A DNA stretch of 64,000 nt from Candidatus Roseilinea sp. (GCA_026003755.1 BPHV01000005.1:186001-250000); one strand, 5' to 3'; shown: positions 1-9,243, numbered from the stretch's first letter. Program-made: numbers and translations. Notes: generated from the letters alone by a model not told the origin.

Positions 1-1998
1 GCCTGGTTCACGCCGCTGCGACTGGAGGCCACCTGCGTGGCGGTTACCTTCGTGGCCATGATGGCCGGGCTGCTCACGTCGAACATGGACGTGAATCCAA
101 CTGTGCCGGCGATCTTCTACCTGGTCGCTTACGTCAGTGGCGGCATCTTCGGTGTGCAGGCCGGCATCGAGTCTCTGCGCCACTTCCAGATAGACGTAGA
201 CCTGCTCATGGTCCTGGCTGCGCTGGGCGCGGTGGTCATCGGTTCGCCGTTCGAGGGGGCGATGTTGCTGTTCCTGTTTTCGCTCTCGAACGTCTTACAA
301 GCATACGCCCTGGGGCGCACCCGCAGCGCCATCCAGGCGCTGATGAAACTGCGACCCGAGCGAGCGCTGGTCAAGCGCGATGGCCAGACCCTGCTGATGC
401 CGATTGAACAACTCGCCATCGGCGACCGTATTCTGGTGCGGCCCGGCGAGCGCGTGCCGTTGGACGGCATCGTTGTGGAGGGCGAAAGCACACTCGATCA
501 GTCCTCACTCACCGGCGAGTCCATGCCGGTCGGCAAGCGCGTCGGCGACATGGTCTTTGCCGGCACGGTCAATCAGTCCGGCAGCCTGGAAGTGCAGGTC
601 ACCAAACTGGCTCGCGACTCGACCATCGCCCGGCTGATCCAGATGGTTGAAGAGGCGCAGAGCCAAAAAGCCCCCACCGAGCGCTTCCTGGACAAGTTCG
701 AGCAAGTGTATGCCGTCGGCGTGATCCTCTTCACGCTGTTGCTGATGATCGTCCCGCCGGCATTCTTCAACGCACCGTTCGAGGCGTCGCTCTACCGCGC
801 TATCACGGTGATGGTGGTCGCGTCGCCCTGCGCGTTGATCATCAGCACGCCGGCGGCTATTCTCTCGGCCATCGCCAATGGCGCGCGTCGCGGCATCCTC
901 TTCAAAGGCGGCGCGCACCTGGAGCGCGCCGGCCAGCTCGACATCGTCGCCTTCGACAAGACCGGCACGCTCACGGTAGGCAAGCCGACCGTCACCGACG
1001 TGATGATCATTCCGCTCAACGCCCCAGATTGCGACGAGCAAGCGGATAACGCCGCAGATGATCCATGCCTGCCGGACGTTCCTGAACACGTCCGCAGGGA
1101 ACAAGAGAACATCCTGCTTGCGCTGGCTGCCGCCGTCGAATCCAAATCCGAGCACCCGCTGGCGCTGGCCATTGTGCAAACCGCCAAACATCGCGGCCTG
1201 AACATTCCGGAAGCGACGGACTTCGTGAATACTACGGGCCAGGGTGTGCGGGCGCGGGTTGCTTTCATGGGTGGGCTGACCATCGCCATCGGCAACCCAC
1301 GCTACTTCGCAGACTATCAGGTGGCCGGCATGACGCGCGCCATGCGCCAGGTGGTTCAACTGCAGGACGAGGGCAAGACCTCGGTGTTGGTCGCCAAGAT
1401 CAACGAGGGGCGCGCCAACATCCTGGGCGTCATCGCCATCGCCGACGTCGTCCGCCCCAGCGCCCTCAGCGTCATCCAGCGACTGCGCAAATTGGGCATC
1501 AAACGCACGGTGATGCTCACGGGCGACAACGAACGCGTGGCGCGCGCCGTCGCCCAGCAGACCGGTGTGGACGAGTTCTATGCCGACCTGTTGCCGGCGG
1601 ACAAGGTGGCGCAGATCAAACGCCTGCGCGACGGGGCGGGCAAGCCGAGCACGGTGGCGATGGTTGGCGACGGGGTCAACGATGCGCCGGCGCTGGCCAG
1701 CGCGAGCTTGGGCATTGCGATGGGCGCTGCCGGCACCGACGTGGCGCTCGAGACCGCCGACGTCGTGCTGATGTCGGACGACCTGCGCAATATCCCCTAC
1801 GCGATCTCGCTCAGCCGACAAGCGCGCCGCATCATCATCCAGAATCTGGCATTCGCCATCGCCGTGATCGCCCTGCTGGTGATCGCCGCGCTGGGGTTCG
1901 ATCTGCCTCTCCCCATCGGCGTCGTCGGACACGAGGGCAGCACGGTGATCGTGGTGTTGAACGGGTTGCGCCTCTTGGCGTTCCGCGAGCAGTCGTGA
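1..1998 (+). CDS. P1B-4-type heavy-metal P-type ATPase (3' part; start lies outside the window)
   Basis: ATP-driven efflux pump of the inner membrane. The frame is open to the window edge, so the start and N-terminus are missing. Numbering from the first visible codon, I see the actuator TGES (171-174), the membrane metal site SPC (275-277) in place of the commoner CPC, the phosphorylated Asp in DKTGT (319-323), the P1B SEHPLA motif, GDGVND (556-561), and HEGST (644-648) in the last membrane region. SPC together with HEGST is the signature of the P1B-4 group (cobalt, ferrous iron, sometimes zinc), so export of Co/Fe is likelier than Cu. No metal regulator is visible nearby. A terminator follows the stop. 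The family is clear; the exact metal is an inference. Confidence 0.93.
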   Translation, partial: AWFTPLRLEATCVAVTFVAMMAGLLTSNMDVNPTVPAIFYLVAYVSGGIFGVQAGIESLRHFQIDVDLLMVLAALGAVVIGSPFEGAMLLFLFSLSNVLQAYALGRTRSAIQALMKLRPERALVKRDGQTLLMPIEQLAIGDRILVRPGERVPLDGIVVEGESTLDQSSLTGESMPVGKRVGDMVFAGTVNQSGSLEVQVTKLARDSTIARLIQMVEEAQSQKAPTERFLDKFEQVYAVGVILFTLLLMIVPPAFFNAPFEASLYRAITVMVVASPCALIISTPAAILSAIANGARRGILFKGGAHLERAGQLDIVAFDKTGTLTVGKPTVTDVMIIPLNAPDCDEQADNAADDPCLPDVPEHVRREQENILLALAAAVESKSEHPLALAIVQTAKHRGLNIPEATDFVNTTGQGVRARVAFMGGLTIAIGNPRYFADYQVAGMTRAMRQVVQLQDEGKTSVLVAKINEGRANILGVIAIADVVRPSALSVIQRLRKLGIKRTVMLTGDNERVARAVAQQTGVDEFYADLLPADKVAQIKRLRDGAGKPSTVAMVGDGVNDAPALASASLGIAMGAAGTDVALETADVVLMSDDLRNIPYAISLSRQARRIIIQNLAFAIAVIALLVIAALGFDLPLPIGVVGHEGSTVIVVLNGLRLLAFREQS

Positions 1999-2076
1999 GC
2001 GCGCTGCAGAGCCGTGAGGTGGAGGTGAGCATTGACGCGCCGGCGCGGCTCCCCCGCCAGCAATCAAGCACAACAA

Positions 2077-2114
2077 CAGGCCCGGACGCAGAACCTCCGG
2101 GCCTGTTTGCTTTT
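2077..2114 (+). terminator. Rho-independent terminator between convergent genes
   Basis: A perfect 10-bp stem (2077-2086 with 2096-2105, 9-nt loop) is followed on the plus strand by TTTGCTTTT. It sits between the ATPase stop (1998) and the convergent rpsT stop (2158). On the minus strand the stem is followed by a weaker T-rich tract, so it may serve both genes. Confidence 0.8.
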
Positions 2115-2157
2115 ACCGCTGCGCAACTGCGCGATCAACGCAAGCAGCGCTCAACGC

Positions 2158-2445
2158 TCACGACTTCTTGGCCGCAGCCGCAGCGACGGCTTTGTTGTAC
2201 AGCTTCATCAAGCGCGACTTGCGCCGGGCGGCATTGTTCTTGTGAATCACGCCCTTGCCGGCGGCGCGATCGAGATAGCTGATCGCCTTAGCCAGTTCGA
2301 CTTTGGCCTGCTCAAGGTCTTTCAACGCAATCGCCAGGCGCGTCTTCTTGATCGCAGTGCGCGAGCGCGAGCGATGCAAACGGTTGAACTGCGCCTTGCG
2401 CGCGCTGTTCCGAATGCGCTGTTTTGCCGATGCGGTATTGGCCAC
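2158..2445 (-). CDS. rpsT: 30S ribosomal protein S20
   Basis: Small basic protein of 95 residues that binds 16S rRNA in the small subunit. The sequence opens VANTASAKQRIRNSARK and is Lys/Arg/Ala-rich throughout, with the conserved GVIHKNNAARRKSRL region near residues 65-80, typical of S20. The start is the GTG at 2443-2445, preceded by a purine-rich GGAGAGGG at suitable distance; longer readings run through non-coding sequence and lose the family's start. A possible -10 (TAAAAT, minus strand, 2525-2530) lies about 80 bp upstream. It is monocistronic and convergent with the metal ATPase. Confidence 0.95.
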   Translation of the reverse strand: MANTASAKQRIRNSARKAQFNRLHRSRSRTAIKKTRLAIALKDLEQAKVELAKAISYLDRAAGKGVIHKNNAARRKSRLMKLYNKAVAAAAAKKS

Positions 2446-2575
2446 TGGAATCCCTCTCCGATTCGCTTGAATGAAAATTTGAGCTGGACTTGTGCGCCTT
2501 CCCGTCGGCGCGCAAGCAGGCCGTATTTTACCTGGGGGCGGCCAGGCCGTCCAGCGGTGATACACTTCCGGCGTT

Positions 2576-4219
2576 GTGTTGCCCTTTGTGCTGCTGATCG
2601 CGCTCATGGCATCGCCGTGGCTCGGCATTCTGCTTGCCGCCGCCTTTGCCCATCCCCGTTGCCGGACTGCGCGGCTCGCGTTGCCAACTCGGCTGCCGAT
2701 CATCGCGGGAGCCGGCGCCGCGCTGATCGCAGCGTGGATGCTGCTCGGACAAGCGGATTGGGAAACTGTCGTCGGGAACTGGTCGCCTGTGTCGTTCACC
2801 GGCCTGCCTCTGGTCGTAGCCGGGTTCGCCCCCTCGGCCGGCATCGTCATCGCCTGGACTACGCTCTACTTTCTGCATAGCGTACGGTCGCTGCCTGCGA
2901 CATACTCTGAAAGCCTCCCGGTTGCACCGGCGCTCCTCATCGCTGCGCTGACGATCGTTGCATTTGCCAACAACCTGGTGACGCTGCTGGTCGGACTGGG
3001 CCTCACCGATCTGCTCACAGCATACTGGGCGCTGCGGCGGCAGGACAACGAGCGCAATGCGCTGATCGGGCTGATGCTGAACGGCTTGTCTATCGCCCTC
3101 ATGACCCTGGTGACCGCGGTGCACATTGCCGCGGGCAACAGCCTGCACCTCCCCCTTGTCCGTTTAGACGCCTCCACAGCGCCGACGCTGGCGCTGGCCA
3201 TCGCGCTGCGGCTGAACTTTGTGCCATTTCGCGCATCATCCAACGTGTGGGGCAACCCGCAGACGGCTGCCGGGGCGCTGGGCGGTCTGCTGACGCTGAC
3301 CCGCTTGCCGGCGCTGGGCGTCACACGCCTGCCGGAATGGTTCTCTATGCTGGCGCTCGTGAGCGCGCTGCTCACACTCATCATCGCGCTCTTGCAGGCC
3401 GAAGACCGGGCCGATGCGCTTGCGCCGGCCGTTGCGACATCCAGCGCGTATCTCGCCTGCACAAGCGCCGTCCTGGCCACGCCCGGCGCAACGGCAGCCG
3501 CGACCATCGCCTGGCTTGTCGGATCGGCGCTGATCGGCCAGCCCCGATTCGCCGATGCGCCGTTATGGGCCGAGCGAGTCCGGCGCGCTGTGCGCGCCGC
3601 TGGCGCGCTGTGTCTGATCGGCTCGCCGCTCACTGTGGGGTTCGTCGGACAAGCCGGCGTCGTCGCAACCTGGGCGGAGCGCGGCGCAGACGGATGGCCG
3701 TTTGCCTTTGCCCGGAGCGTCGTTTTCGCGGTGATGACCTACGTTTTGCTAAAGCTCGTTGTCTGCCCAGCCGACGAGCCTGCGCAACCGGCGCGCTTGA
3801 TCGCACATCCTCTTCGCCCGAACGTGTGGGCCGCGCGTGAAGCGGTCGGGGGACTGGCAGCGCTGGCTCCCATCCTGATCTTTGGCATCGCCCCGGCGTT
3901 GCTGATGGCCGGCTCCCTGGCCGACGCCCTGGCGCGCAACGGCGTATTCGGCTGGGCCAGTTGGGGCATCGCCATCGTCGCCGGCGCCCTGCTCTGGCGG
4001 CTGGAACCGCGTTGGCGGCCTGCCCTCCGCTCAATCAGCGATCGCCTCGTCGGCGCACTGGAACTCGGTTGGTTCTACAGCCTGTTGGACGGCGCCGTGG
4101 CGCGGCTGCGCCATCCGTTCGGCCAGGTGTTCACGCTGTTGGAGGGCGACGGCATGTTGCTGTGGGCAATCATCGCCGTGTTGCTGACCGTGCTGATCGC
4201 GCGGCCAGGCGGGCCATAG
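2576..4219 (+). CDS. Divergent NuoN/MrpA-like polytopic membrane protein
   Basis: A 547-residue protein made almost entirely of hydrophobic helices (about 14). Its plan resembles the proton-conducting subunits of complex I and Mrp antiporters: NNLVTLLVGLGLTDLLTAY (about residues 138-156) aligns by eye with the segment that carries the key Glu in NuoL/M/N, and SPLTVGFVGQAG (about 345) with their GxPPTAGFxGK segment. The conserved Glu is replaced by Gly/Leu and the conserved Lys by Gln, so proton translocation by the usual residues is doubtful. The GTG start at 2576 gives the first hydrophobic segment. The stop is only 3 nt from the DUF2085 gene, so the two are probably co-transcribed. No other complex I gene is present. 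Function unknown. Confidence 0.6.
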   Translation: MLPFVLLIALMASPWLGILLAAAFAHPRCRTARLALPTRLPIIAGAGAALIAAWMLLGQADWETVVGNWSPVSFTGLPLVVAGFAPSAGIVIAWTTLYFLHSVRSLPATYSESLPVAPALLIAALTIVAFANNLVTLLVGLGLTDLLTAYWALRRQDNERNALIGLMLNGLSIALMTLVTAVHIAAGNSLHLPLVRLDASTAPTLALAIALRLNFVPFRASSNVWGNPQTAAGALGGLLTLTRLPALGVTRLPEWFSMLALVSALLTLIIALLQAEDRADALAPAVATSSAYLACTSAVLATPGATAAATIAWLVGSALIGQPRFADAPLWAERVRRAVRAAGALCLIGSPLTVGFVGQAGVVATWAERGADGWPFAFARSVVFAVMTYVLLKLVVCPADEPAQPARLIAHPLRPNVWAAREAVGGLAALAPILIFGIAPALLMAGSLADALARNGVFGWASWGIAIVAGALLWRLEPRWRPALRSISDRLVGALELGWFYSLLDGAVARLRHPFGQVFTLLEGDGMLLWAIIAVLLTVLIARPGGP

Positions 4220-4222
4220 CTT

Positions 4223-5011
4223 ATGAGTGAGAGGTTGCCGCTGCGCGTCCTTCCGCTCGCTGTCTTCGCCATATTGGCGCTGTTGGCTGCGGTGGTGCCG
4301 GCCGATGCGTTGCGCGCTTTGGATTGGGTTGGGAATGCCGTGTGCCATCGCATCCCGGCGCGGTCGTTCTTCGTCGCTGGACGGCAACTGCCGGTGTGCG
4401 CCCGCGATACCGGCATGTTCTCCGCCGCGCTGCTCGGGGTCATCGGCTTCGCGTGGACTTTGCGCAGCCGCGCTTCCGCCTTCCCGCCTCGCCCGTACGC
4501 CTACGTCTTTGCCGCAAGCTTCGTCGCCTGGGCGTTCGACGGCTTCAACTCCTACTGGCTGCTGGTGACCGGGCGGACGCTGTTCTACCAGCCGCAAAAC
4601 TGGCTGCGCTTAACCACCGGCGCATTCATGGGCGTCGCGCTCAGCGCCTACGTGACGGCACTGGCCAATCAGGCAATCTGGCGGACGGCAGACCCTACGC
4701 CGGTGGTCCACTCGTGGCGGGATGTGCTGCGGCTTATTGCCATCGCCGTCTTTGTCGTGCTCGTTGTGCTCTGGCGTCCCGATTTCTTATTTGGGCCGAT
4801 CGCGCTCACCAGCGGCCTCGGCGTGTTCGTGCTGCTCACGCTGGTGAATGGCTTGATCGCGCTGGTGGCCATGCGACAGCACGGGCGCGTGGAACGGTGG
4901 CGACAGCTCGTCCTGCCGGGGATCATCGGTTTCATCCTCACGCTGGCGCAGATTGGCCTGATCAACCTCATCCGCGCGGCGCTCATCCAGCCGTTCGATG
5001 CGCCGTTCTGA
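4223..5011 (+). CDS. DUF2085 family membrane protein
   Basis: A 262-residue membrane protein with about seven hydrophobic segments. The family signature is a Cys-His-Arg after the first helix (CHRIPARSFF, about residues 41-50) and RQLPVCARDTG (about 54-64); these Cys and His residues could bind a metal or be redox active, but the family has no assigned function. It begins 3 nt after the NuoN-like gene and appears to form a two-gene unit with it. It is convergent with the LLM oxidoreductase gene, 8 bp away. Family assignment is by the CHR/CxR motif. Confidence 0.8.
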   Translation: MSERLPLRVLPLAVFAILALLAAVVPADALRALDWVGNAVCHRIPARSFFVAGRQLPVCARDTGMFSAALLGVIGFAWTLRSRASAFPPRPYAYVFAASFVAWAFDGFNSYWLLVTGRTLFYQPQNWLRLTTGAFMGVALSAYVTALANQAIWRTADPTPVVHSWRDVLRLIAIAVFVVLVVLWRPDFLFGPIALTSGLGVFVLLTLVNGLIALVAMRQHGRVERWRQLVLPGIIGFILTLAQIGLINLIRAALIQPFDAPF

Positions 5012-5019
5012 GCGCCGCC

Positions 5020-6045
5020 TCACGCGCCCGATTTGCCGAGCATGCGCTCGGCGAACAAGCGCATACCGCTCTCGTCCGGCGCATCCGCGAACCACAGCAT
5101 GAAGTGCGTCACGCCCAATTCGGCGAAACGGCGGATCTGCGCTTCGATTTCGTCCGGCGCGCCGATCAACCAGGTTTCGCGCATCCAGGCCGGCGGCTCT
5201 GCCGCCTCGCCCCGCGCGAACGCCACGACGTCGGCCGGTCGCTCGCCGGGCGGGATAAGCGCCAGCATCGCGTCGAGCTTGCGGCGCAGCTCATCGCGAT
5301 CCGACGCGATCAGGATTTGCACCTCGTAGGTCTTTTCGATGGCATCGTAATCGCGGCCAACGCGGGCGCAGGCGGCGCGCAGCTCGGCCAATCGTTGCCG
5401 CAGCGCTTCGAGACCCACCGGCACGCTGTTCCAGGCGTCGGCATAGCGCGCGGCGGCATCGAGCAGCATCGGGTGCGCTTCGCCGATCCAAATCGGCGGA
5501 TGGGGCTGCTGCACGGGCGTTGGCCGGCACACTGCCCCGGCGACCGCATAGTAACGCCCGGCAAAGGTGACCGGCTCGCGCGCAGACCAGAGCTTAAGCG
5601 TCAGCTCTAGCCCCTCGACCATCTGCGCGATGCGCTCCTCAACAGCGTCGTCGGGGTGCAAGCCGTAAGCCAGGAACTCGCGCGGTTGATTGCCGTAGTC
5701 TATGAAGTGGATATACCGGCCGCCGCTGATCTGATCGAGCGTCGCAGCCATCTTGGCCGTCAACGCTGGATGGCGGAAGGCGTGGTTGTAGTGGATGACG
5801 CCGAGCTGGGCGCGTGCGGTCATGCCGGCCAACGCACAGAGCGTCGTCCAACCTTCGAGGATCGCCTCGTCTTGTCCCAACATGAGGTGATCGGCGACCC
5901 ACAGCGAGTGATAGCCGAGTTGGTCCGCCAGGCGACCGAGGCGCATCGTCGTCGCCGCGTTGAGACTGGGATAGGCCGGCGCGCGAAACAGCCGCGCCCC
6001 CGGACAGGCAAAGATGGGTAGGCAGAAACCGAATTTGAGCAACAT
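5020..6045 (-). CDS. LLM-class (luciferase-like, flavin- or F420-dependent) oxidoreductase
   Basis: A 341-residue TIM-barrel enzyme of the bacterial luciferase-like superfamily. It shows the N-terminal strand FGFCLPIF, the LGYHSLWVADHL segment (about 43-54), the LDQISGGR motif (about 103-110) and the late PPIWIGE segment (about 178-184), in family order. Such enzymes use FMN or F420 to oxidise varied organic compounds; the cofactor cannot be told from sequence alone. It is the last gene of a minus-strand operon (isomerase, Gfo/Idh, 2-hydroxyacid dehydrogenase, this gene), 39 nt after the previous stop. That context suggests oxidation or monooxygenation in a catabolic route of unknown substrate. 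Confidence 0.85.
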   Translation of the reverse strand: MLLKFGFCLPIFACPGARLFRAPAYPSLNAATTMRLGRLADQLGYHSLWVADHLMLGQDEAILEGWTTLCALAGMTARAQLGVIHYNHAFRHPALTAKMAATLDQISGGRYIHFIDYGNQPREFLAYGLHPDDAVEERIAQMVEGLELTLKLWSAREPVTFAGRYYAVAGAVCRPTPVQQPHPPIWIGEAHPMLLDAAARYADAWNSVPVGLEALRQRLAELRAACARVGRDYDAIEKTYEVQILIASDRDELRRKLDAMLALIPPGERPADVVAFARGEAAEPPAWMRETWLIGAPDEIEAQIRRFAELGVTHFMLWFADAPDESGMRLFAERMLGKSGA

Positions 6046-6084
6046 GCGCGCGGTGAGCGGTGGAGCGGTCAGCTCGCCGCTATA

Positions 6085-7149
6085 TCAAGCTACGCGAAAG
6101 TCAATCGGTTCGCCATTGAGCACCCGTTTCACGTTGCCCCAGATCGCCTGTGAGTCGCGCACATGCGTCCAGACGCTCTGCCAGGCGTCATGCGGGGTCA
6201 GCGTCACGTGATAGCTCAGGTCTTCGTGCAGCGCATGTAGCGGATCGTCCACCGGCAGCGGCTCCTCGTAGAACACGTCCAGCCCGGCGCCGCCCAGCCG
6301 GCGCTCCTGGAGCGCGCGCACCAGCGCCGGCTGATCCACCAACTTGCCGCGCGCCGTGTTGACGAAGAAGGCCGTCGGTTTCATCAGCCCGATCTCGCGC
6401 TCGCCGATGATCCGGTGCGTCTGATCGTTGAGGGCCAGGTGCACGCTGAGGATATCCGCTTGTTTGAACACTTCGTCCCACGGCACCCATTCCACTCCGT
6501 AAGCCTGCTCAAGGGCGGGGAAGCGCGCCACGTCCCAGAAGATCACGCGCATGTCGAAGGCTTTCGCAATGCGCGCCATCGGCCGGGCGATTTCGCCGAA
6601 ACCCAGCAGGCCGAGCGTGCAATCGCGCGCCAACTGCAGGCCGGGCGGGAACAGCCCCCACCGATCCACATATTCGCGGCGCTGCATGTAGGGTCGGGTT
6701 TGCGGCAGGCGCTTGAGATGGTTCAGGATCAGCGCCCAGCTATGCTCGGCCACGGCCAGGTAGTTCACCATGGGCACGGCAGCCAACGGCACACCCAAAT
6801 CGGCGATCGCATCGCGTGGGATGCCGCGATCGTCCAGGCCGAGATGCTGCACCAGCCGCAAGCGCCGGCCCTTGCGCAGTACTTCGCTCGGCACATTCAC
6901 CTTGTGGGCCACGAAGAATTCGGCGTCACCCATGACGGCATCCAGTTCTTCGACGCCGGCGACTTTTTGAACGCAGACGGCATGGGGCGCGAGGAACTCC
7001 TCGATCGTCTGGATACGCGCGCGCCCCTGCGGGTCTTCATGCAGGAACTGCGCCTGGATGAGCGGTGGATATTCGTCCCAGCCGCGCATGCCCCAGGTCA
7101 CGTTGCCCACGGCATCCCAGACGACGACGAGCGGCTTGTGATCCTTCAT
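6085..7149 (-). CDS. D-isomer-specific 2-hydroxyacid dehydrogenase (NAD-dependent)
   Basis: A 354-residue cytosolic dehydrogenase interconverting 2-hydroxy and 2-oxo acids. The Rossmann motif is GLLGFGEIA (about 179-187), followed by the NAD-binding strand ending VIFWDV. The catalytic Arg lies in NTARGKLVD, the Glu in FYEEPLP and the His in LTPHDAW, so the triad is complete. The ATG at 7147-7149 overlaps the TGA of the upstream Gfo/Idh gene (ATGA), which indicates translational coupling in the same operon. The substrate is not predictable from sequence; a sugar-derived 2-keto acid would fit the neighbours. Confidence 0.9.
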   Translation of the reverse strand: MKDHKPLVVVWDAVGNVTWGMRGWDEYPPLIQAQFLHEDPQGRARIQTIEEFLAPHAVCVQKVAGVEELDAVMGDAEFFVAHKVNVPSEVLRKGRRLRLVQHLGLDDRGIPRDAIADLGVPLAAVPMVNYLAVAEHSWALILNHLKRLPQTRPYMQRREYVDRWGLFPPGLQLARDCTLGLLGFGEIARPMARIAKAFDMRVIFWDVARFPALEQAYGVEWVPWDEVFKQADILSVHLALNDQTHRIIGEREIGLMKPTAFFVNTARGKLVDQPALVRALQERRLGGAGLDVFYEEPLPVDDPLHALHEDLSYHVTLTPHDAWQSVWTHVRDSQAIWGNVKRVLNGEPIDFRVA

Positions 7150-8357
7150 GATTGCTTGACAACATCCTCCAGTTCGTCTTGATAGTTGGAAGCTTGACCG
7201 GATAGCAAGTCCTCTAAGCTGACCGGCCGGCCCAGGCGATCGGCTTCGAGGAAGCCGTAGACCAGCGCAAGTGAGCGCAGGCCGGCTACGCCGTCCACCT
7301 CCGGCGGACGATCCTCAAGAATGGCGGAAGCGAAGTCGTCGTATTCGATCGCGATCAGGTTCGCGTCAATGTCGGGAAACGACATGCTGTAGCTACTCAA
7401 CCGCTCGCCACCGAACAGCGCCGCCGTCGCCGGATCGAGCACGAAGTCCGGCACCAGCGCCAATTGCTCCGCCTCGCTCAGCGGGACATCGCTGCCATTG
7501 CGCCGCACGGTGAGCTGCAAGGGCCGGCCGGTGCGATCCATGGGGATGACCAGCGAGCCGCCATCACCGTAGACCGCGCGATGAAAGTATGCCGCGCCGC
7601 GCCCGGCCATGCTCAACATCCAGTTGGCCAGTGCACCGCTCTCGAAACGCGCGACGCCAACCGAGAGGTCTTCGGCATCGGCAGGGTATAGCGCGCCGTC
7701 GGCGCCTTTGCGCTGAGCGTCTACGATGGCATTCATGCCTACCACGGTCGTGATCGGGCCGAGCAGATACTCGAGGATGTCGGTGTAGTGCACGCCCATA
7801 TCCACGACGATGCCGCACTTGCGGCGCAGGTGTCGCCACGGCGTGATGATGACGAATTCGCCGCTGCTGGAAAATACCTGGACCGCCAAGAACGGACGGC
7901 CTAGCACGCCAGCTTCAATCAGCGCCTTGGCCAGCCGGTTGATCGGGTCGCGGCGGTAGTTCTCGGCGACGGCCAGCTTGCGTCCAGCCTGCCGCGCCGC
8001 CTCAACCAGTCGTCGCCCTTGTCGCACCGTCAGCGCGATCGGCTTCTCAACCATCACGTGCGCGCCGGCCTGCAATGCTTCGAGGCCAAGGTCCAGGTGC
8101 GCGTCGGGCATGGTCGTAATGCTGATGCCGTCGAGCGGGATGGCGGCGTGCATCTCGGCGAACGACGCGAACACGCGGGGGCGCTTGCCCAGCAAGGCCT
8201 CGGCCAGGTCGGCCGCGCGCTCGGCGCTGGACGGAATCAGGTCGCATACGCCCTCCAGCGAAAAGCGCATGCGGCCGGCCTGGCGCAGTTTGGCCATGCC
8301 TTTGATGTGGCGTTGACCCATCACGCCGCAGCCGAAGAGTCCAAACGAGAGCGTCAT
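7146..8357 (-). CDS. Gfo/Idh/MocA family oxidoreductase
   Basis: A 403-residue NAD(P)-dependent dehydrogenase of sugars or cyclitols. The N-terminal Rossmann fold starts LSFGLFGCGVMGQRH; VMVEKPIAL (about residues 96-104) is the EKP motif whose Lys is catalytic; the second domain with a conserved DMGVHYTDIL (about 192-201) is the substrate-binding beta-sheet domain. It overlaps the next gene by 4 nt and follows the isomerase gene by 40 nt. Together with the isomerase/epimerase it suggests oxidation and rearrangement of a sugar or inositol. The substrate is unknown. Confidence 0.9.
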   Translation of the reverse strand: MTLSFGLFGCGVMGQRHIKGMAKLRQAGRMRFSLEGVCDLIPSSAERAADLAEALLGKRPRVFASFAEMHAAIPLDGISITTMPDAHLDLGLEALQAGAHVMVEKPIALTVRQGRRLVEAARQAGRKLAVAENYRRDPINRLAKALIEAGVLGRPFLAVQVFSSSGEFVIITPWRHLRRKCGIVVDMGVHYTDILEYLLGPITTVVGMNAIVDAQRKGADGALYPADAEDLSVGVARFESGALANWMLSMAGRGAAYFHRAVYGDGGSLVIPMDRTGRPLQLTVRRNGSDVPLSEAEQLALVPDFVLDPATAALFGGERLSSYSMSFPDIDANLIAIEYDDFASAILEDRPPEVDGVAGLRSLALVYGFLEADRLGRPVSLEDLLSGQASNYQDELEDVVKQS

Positions 8358-8397
8358 CGTTCAGGGATTCGGTGTCCGTTGTATAGATGCGCGATTG

Positions 8398-9165
8398 CTA
8401 AATCGAATAGCCCAGGCTGCGCAGATATAGCGCATTGACCCGCGCGCTGTCGAGCGGCGAGGTCTTGCTCACGCTGTGCTCAACCACGCACCAGCCGGCG
8501 AAGCCTTGATGTTCGAGTTCCCTCAAGCACGCGGCGAAGTCAATGCCCAGCGTCCCCCGACCCATCTCGACGAACTCGCCGCGCGCCCAATCCTTGAGGT
8601 GAACGTAGCCCAGCCGCTCGTGATATTTTCGCAGGTGCGCCACGGGATCTTCGCCCACCAGGGCGATGTGCGATACGTCCAGACAGAGCTTCAACGCTTG
8701 CGTCTCGTTCATCAGCGCGTCTATTTCCCCCTCGTTCTCGACGGTGCAGCGCGTGTGGGGATGATAGGCGACGCACAGGCCGACTTCCGCGGCGTATTCG
8801 GCCAACGACTCACACGCCCGCGCCAACGCGCGGATGTCGTCCGCAGTCGGCGGATGCGCGCGTGGGCGTGACGCACCGACTAGTCCGTAGGCCTGCGCGC
8901 CCATCTCGGCAGCGTAATCAATCCGCCGCTTGTGGACGGTCAAGGCGCGTTCCGCAGCAGGCAATTCGACTGCGCCGAAGCATGTGGCCACTTGCAGGTC
9001 ACCCAACCAGTCTCGCAGCCGACGAGGTGGGCCAAGCCAATCGAGCGCATGGTTGAACAGCTCGACGGCACGCCAGCCGGCCGCGCGAATGTCGTCAAAT
9101 GTCGCGCGCAAGTCGCACCATTCGCCCCAGTTGATGGTGCTATAGGCGAAGCGAAGGGAAGGCAT
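8398..9165 (-). CDS. Sugar phosphate isomerase/epimerase (xylose isomerase-like TIM barrel)
   Basis: A 255-residue TIM-barrel protein of the AP-endonuclease-2/xylose isomerase-like family, which binds a divalent metal and isomerises or epimerises keto-sugars. Visible features are LRFAYSTINWGEW at the first strand, a central LCLDVSHIAL strand carrying metal-ligand Asp/His, YVHLKDWARGEF with the His-x-Lys-Asp metal motif, and a Glu near the end (WCVVEHSV). It is the first gene of the minus-strand operon that runs to 5020 and is divergent from the ars remnant. A 120-bp scrap of a second copy lies at 10315-10437. Confidence 0.85.
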   Translation of the reverse strand: MPSLRFAYSTINWGEWCDLRATFDDIRAAGWRAVELFNHALDWLGPPRRLRDWLGDLQVATCFGAVELPAAERALTVHKRRIDYAAEMGAQAYGLVGASRPRAHPPTADDIRALARACESLAEYAAEVGLCVAYHPHTRCTVENEGEIDALMNETQALKLCLDVSHIALVGEDPVAHLRKYHERLGYVHLKDWARGEFVEMGRGTLGIDFAACLRELEHQGFAGWCVVEHSVSKTSPLDSARVNALYLRSLGYSI

Positions 9166-9196
9166 GGGTAAGGATGAAGTGGTCAGCGAAGGTTCA

Positions 9197-9225
9197 TTGA
9201 AAGCGACCTTTACGGATTTTACTAT
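9197..9225 (+). promoter_or_regulatory. Sigma-70-like promoter ahead of the arsR remnant
   Basis: TTGAAA at 9197-9202 and TACTAT at 9220-9225 are separated by 17 bp, an ideal sigma-70 spacing. It points at the truncated arsR reading frame starting at 9244 and would also drive arsC. No clear ArsR operator dyad was seen around it. Confidence 0.55.
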
Positions 9226-9243
9226 GTGCCTACAATTCGACGC

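Noticed and set aside
505-2076. Long minus-strand open frame of 523 codons opposite the metal ATPase
   Set aside because: It is a GC-driven shadow with no family motifs; the plus strand encodes a clear P-type ATPase.
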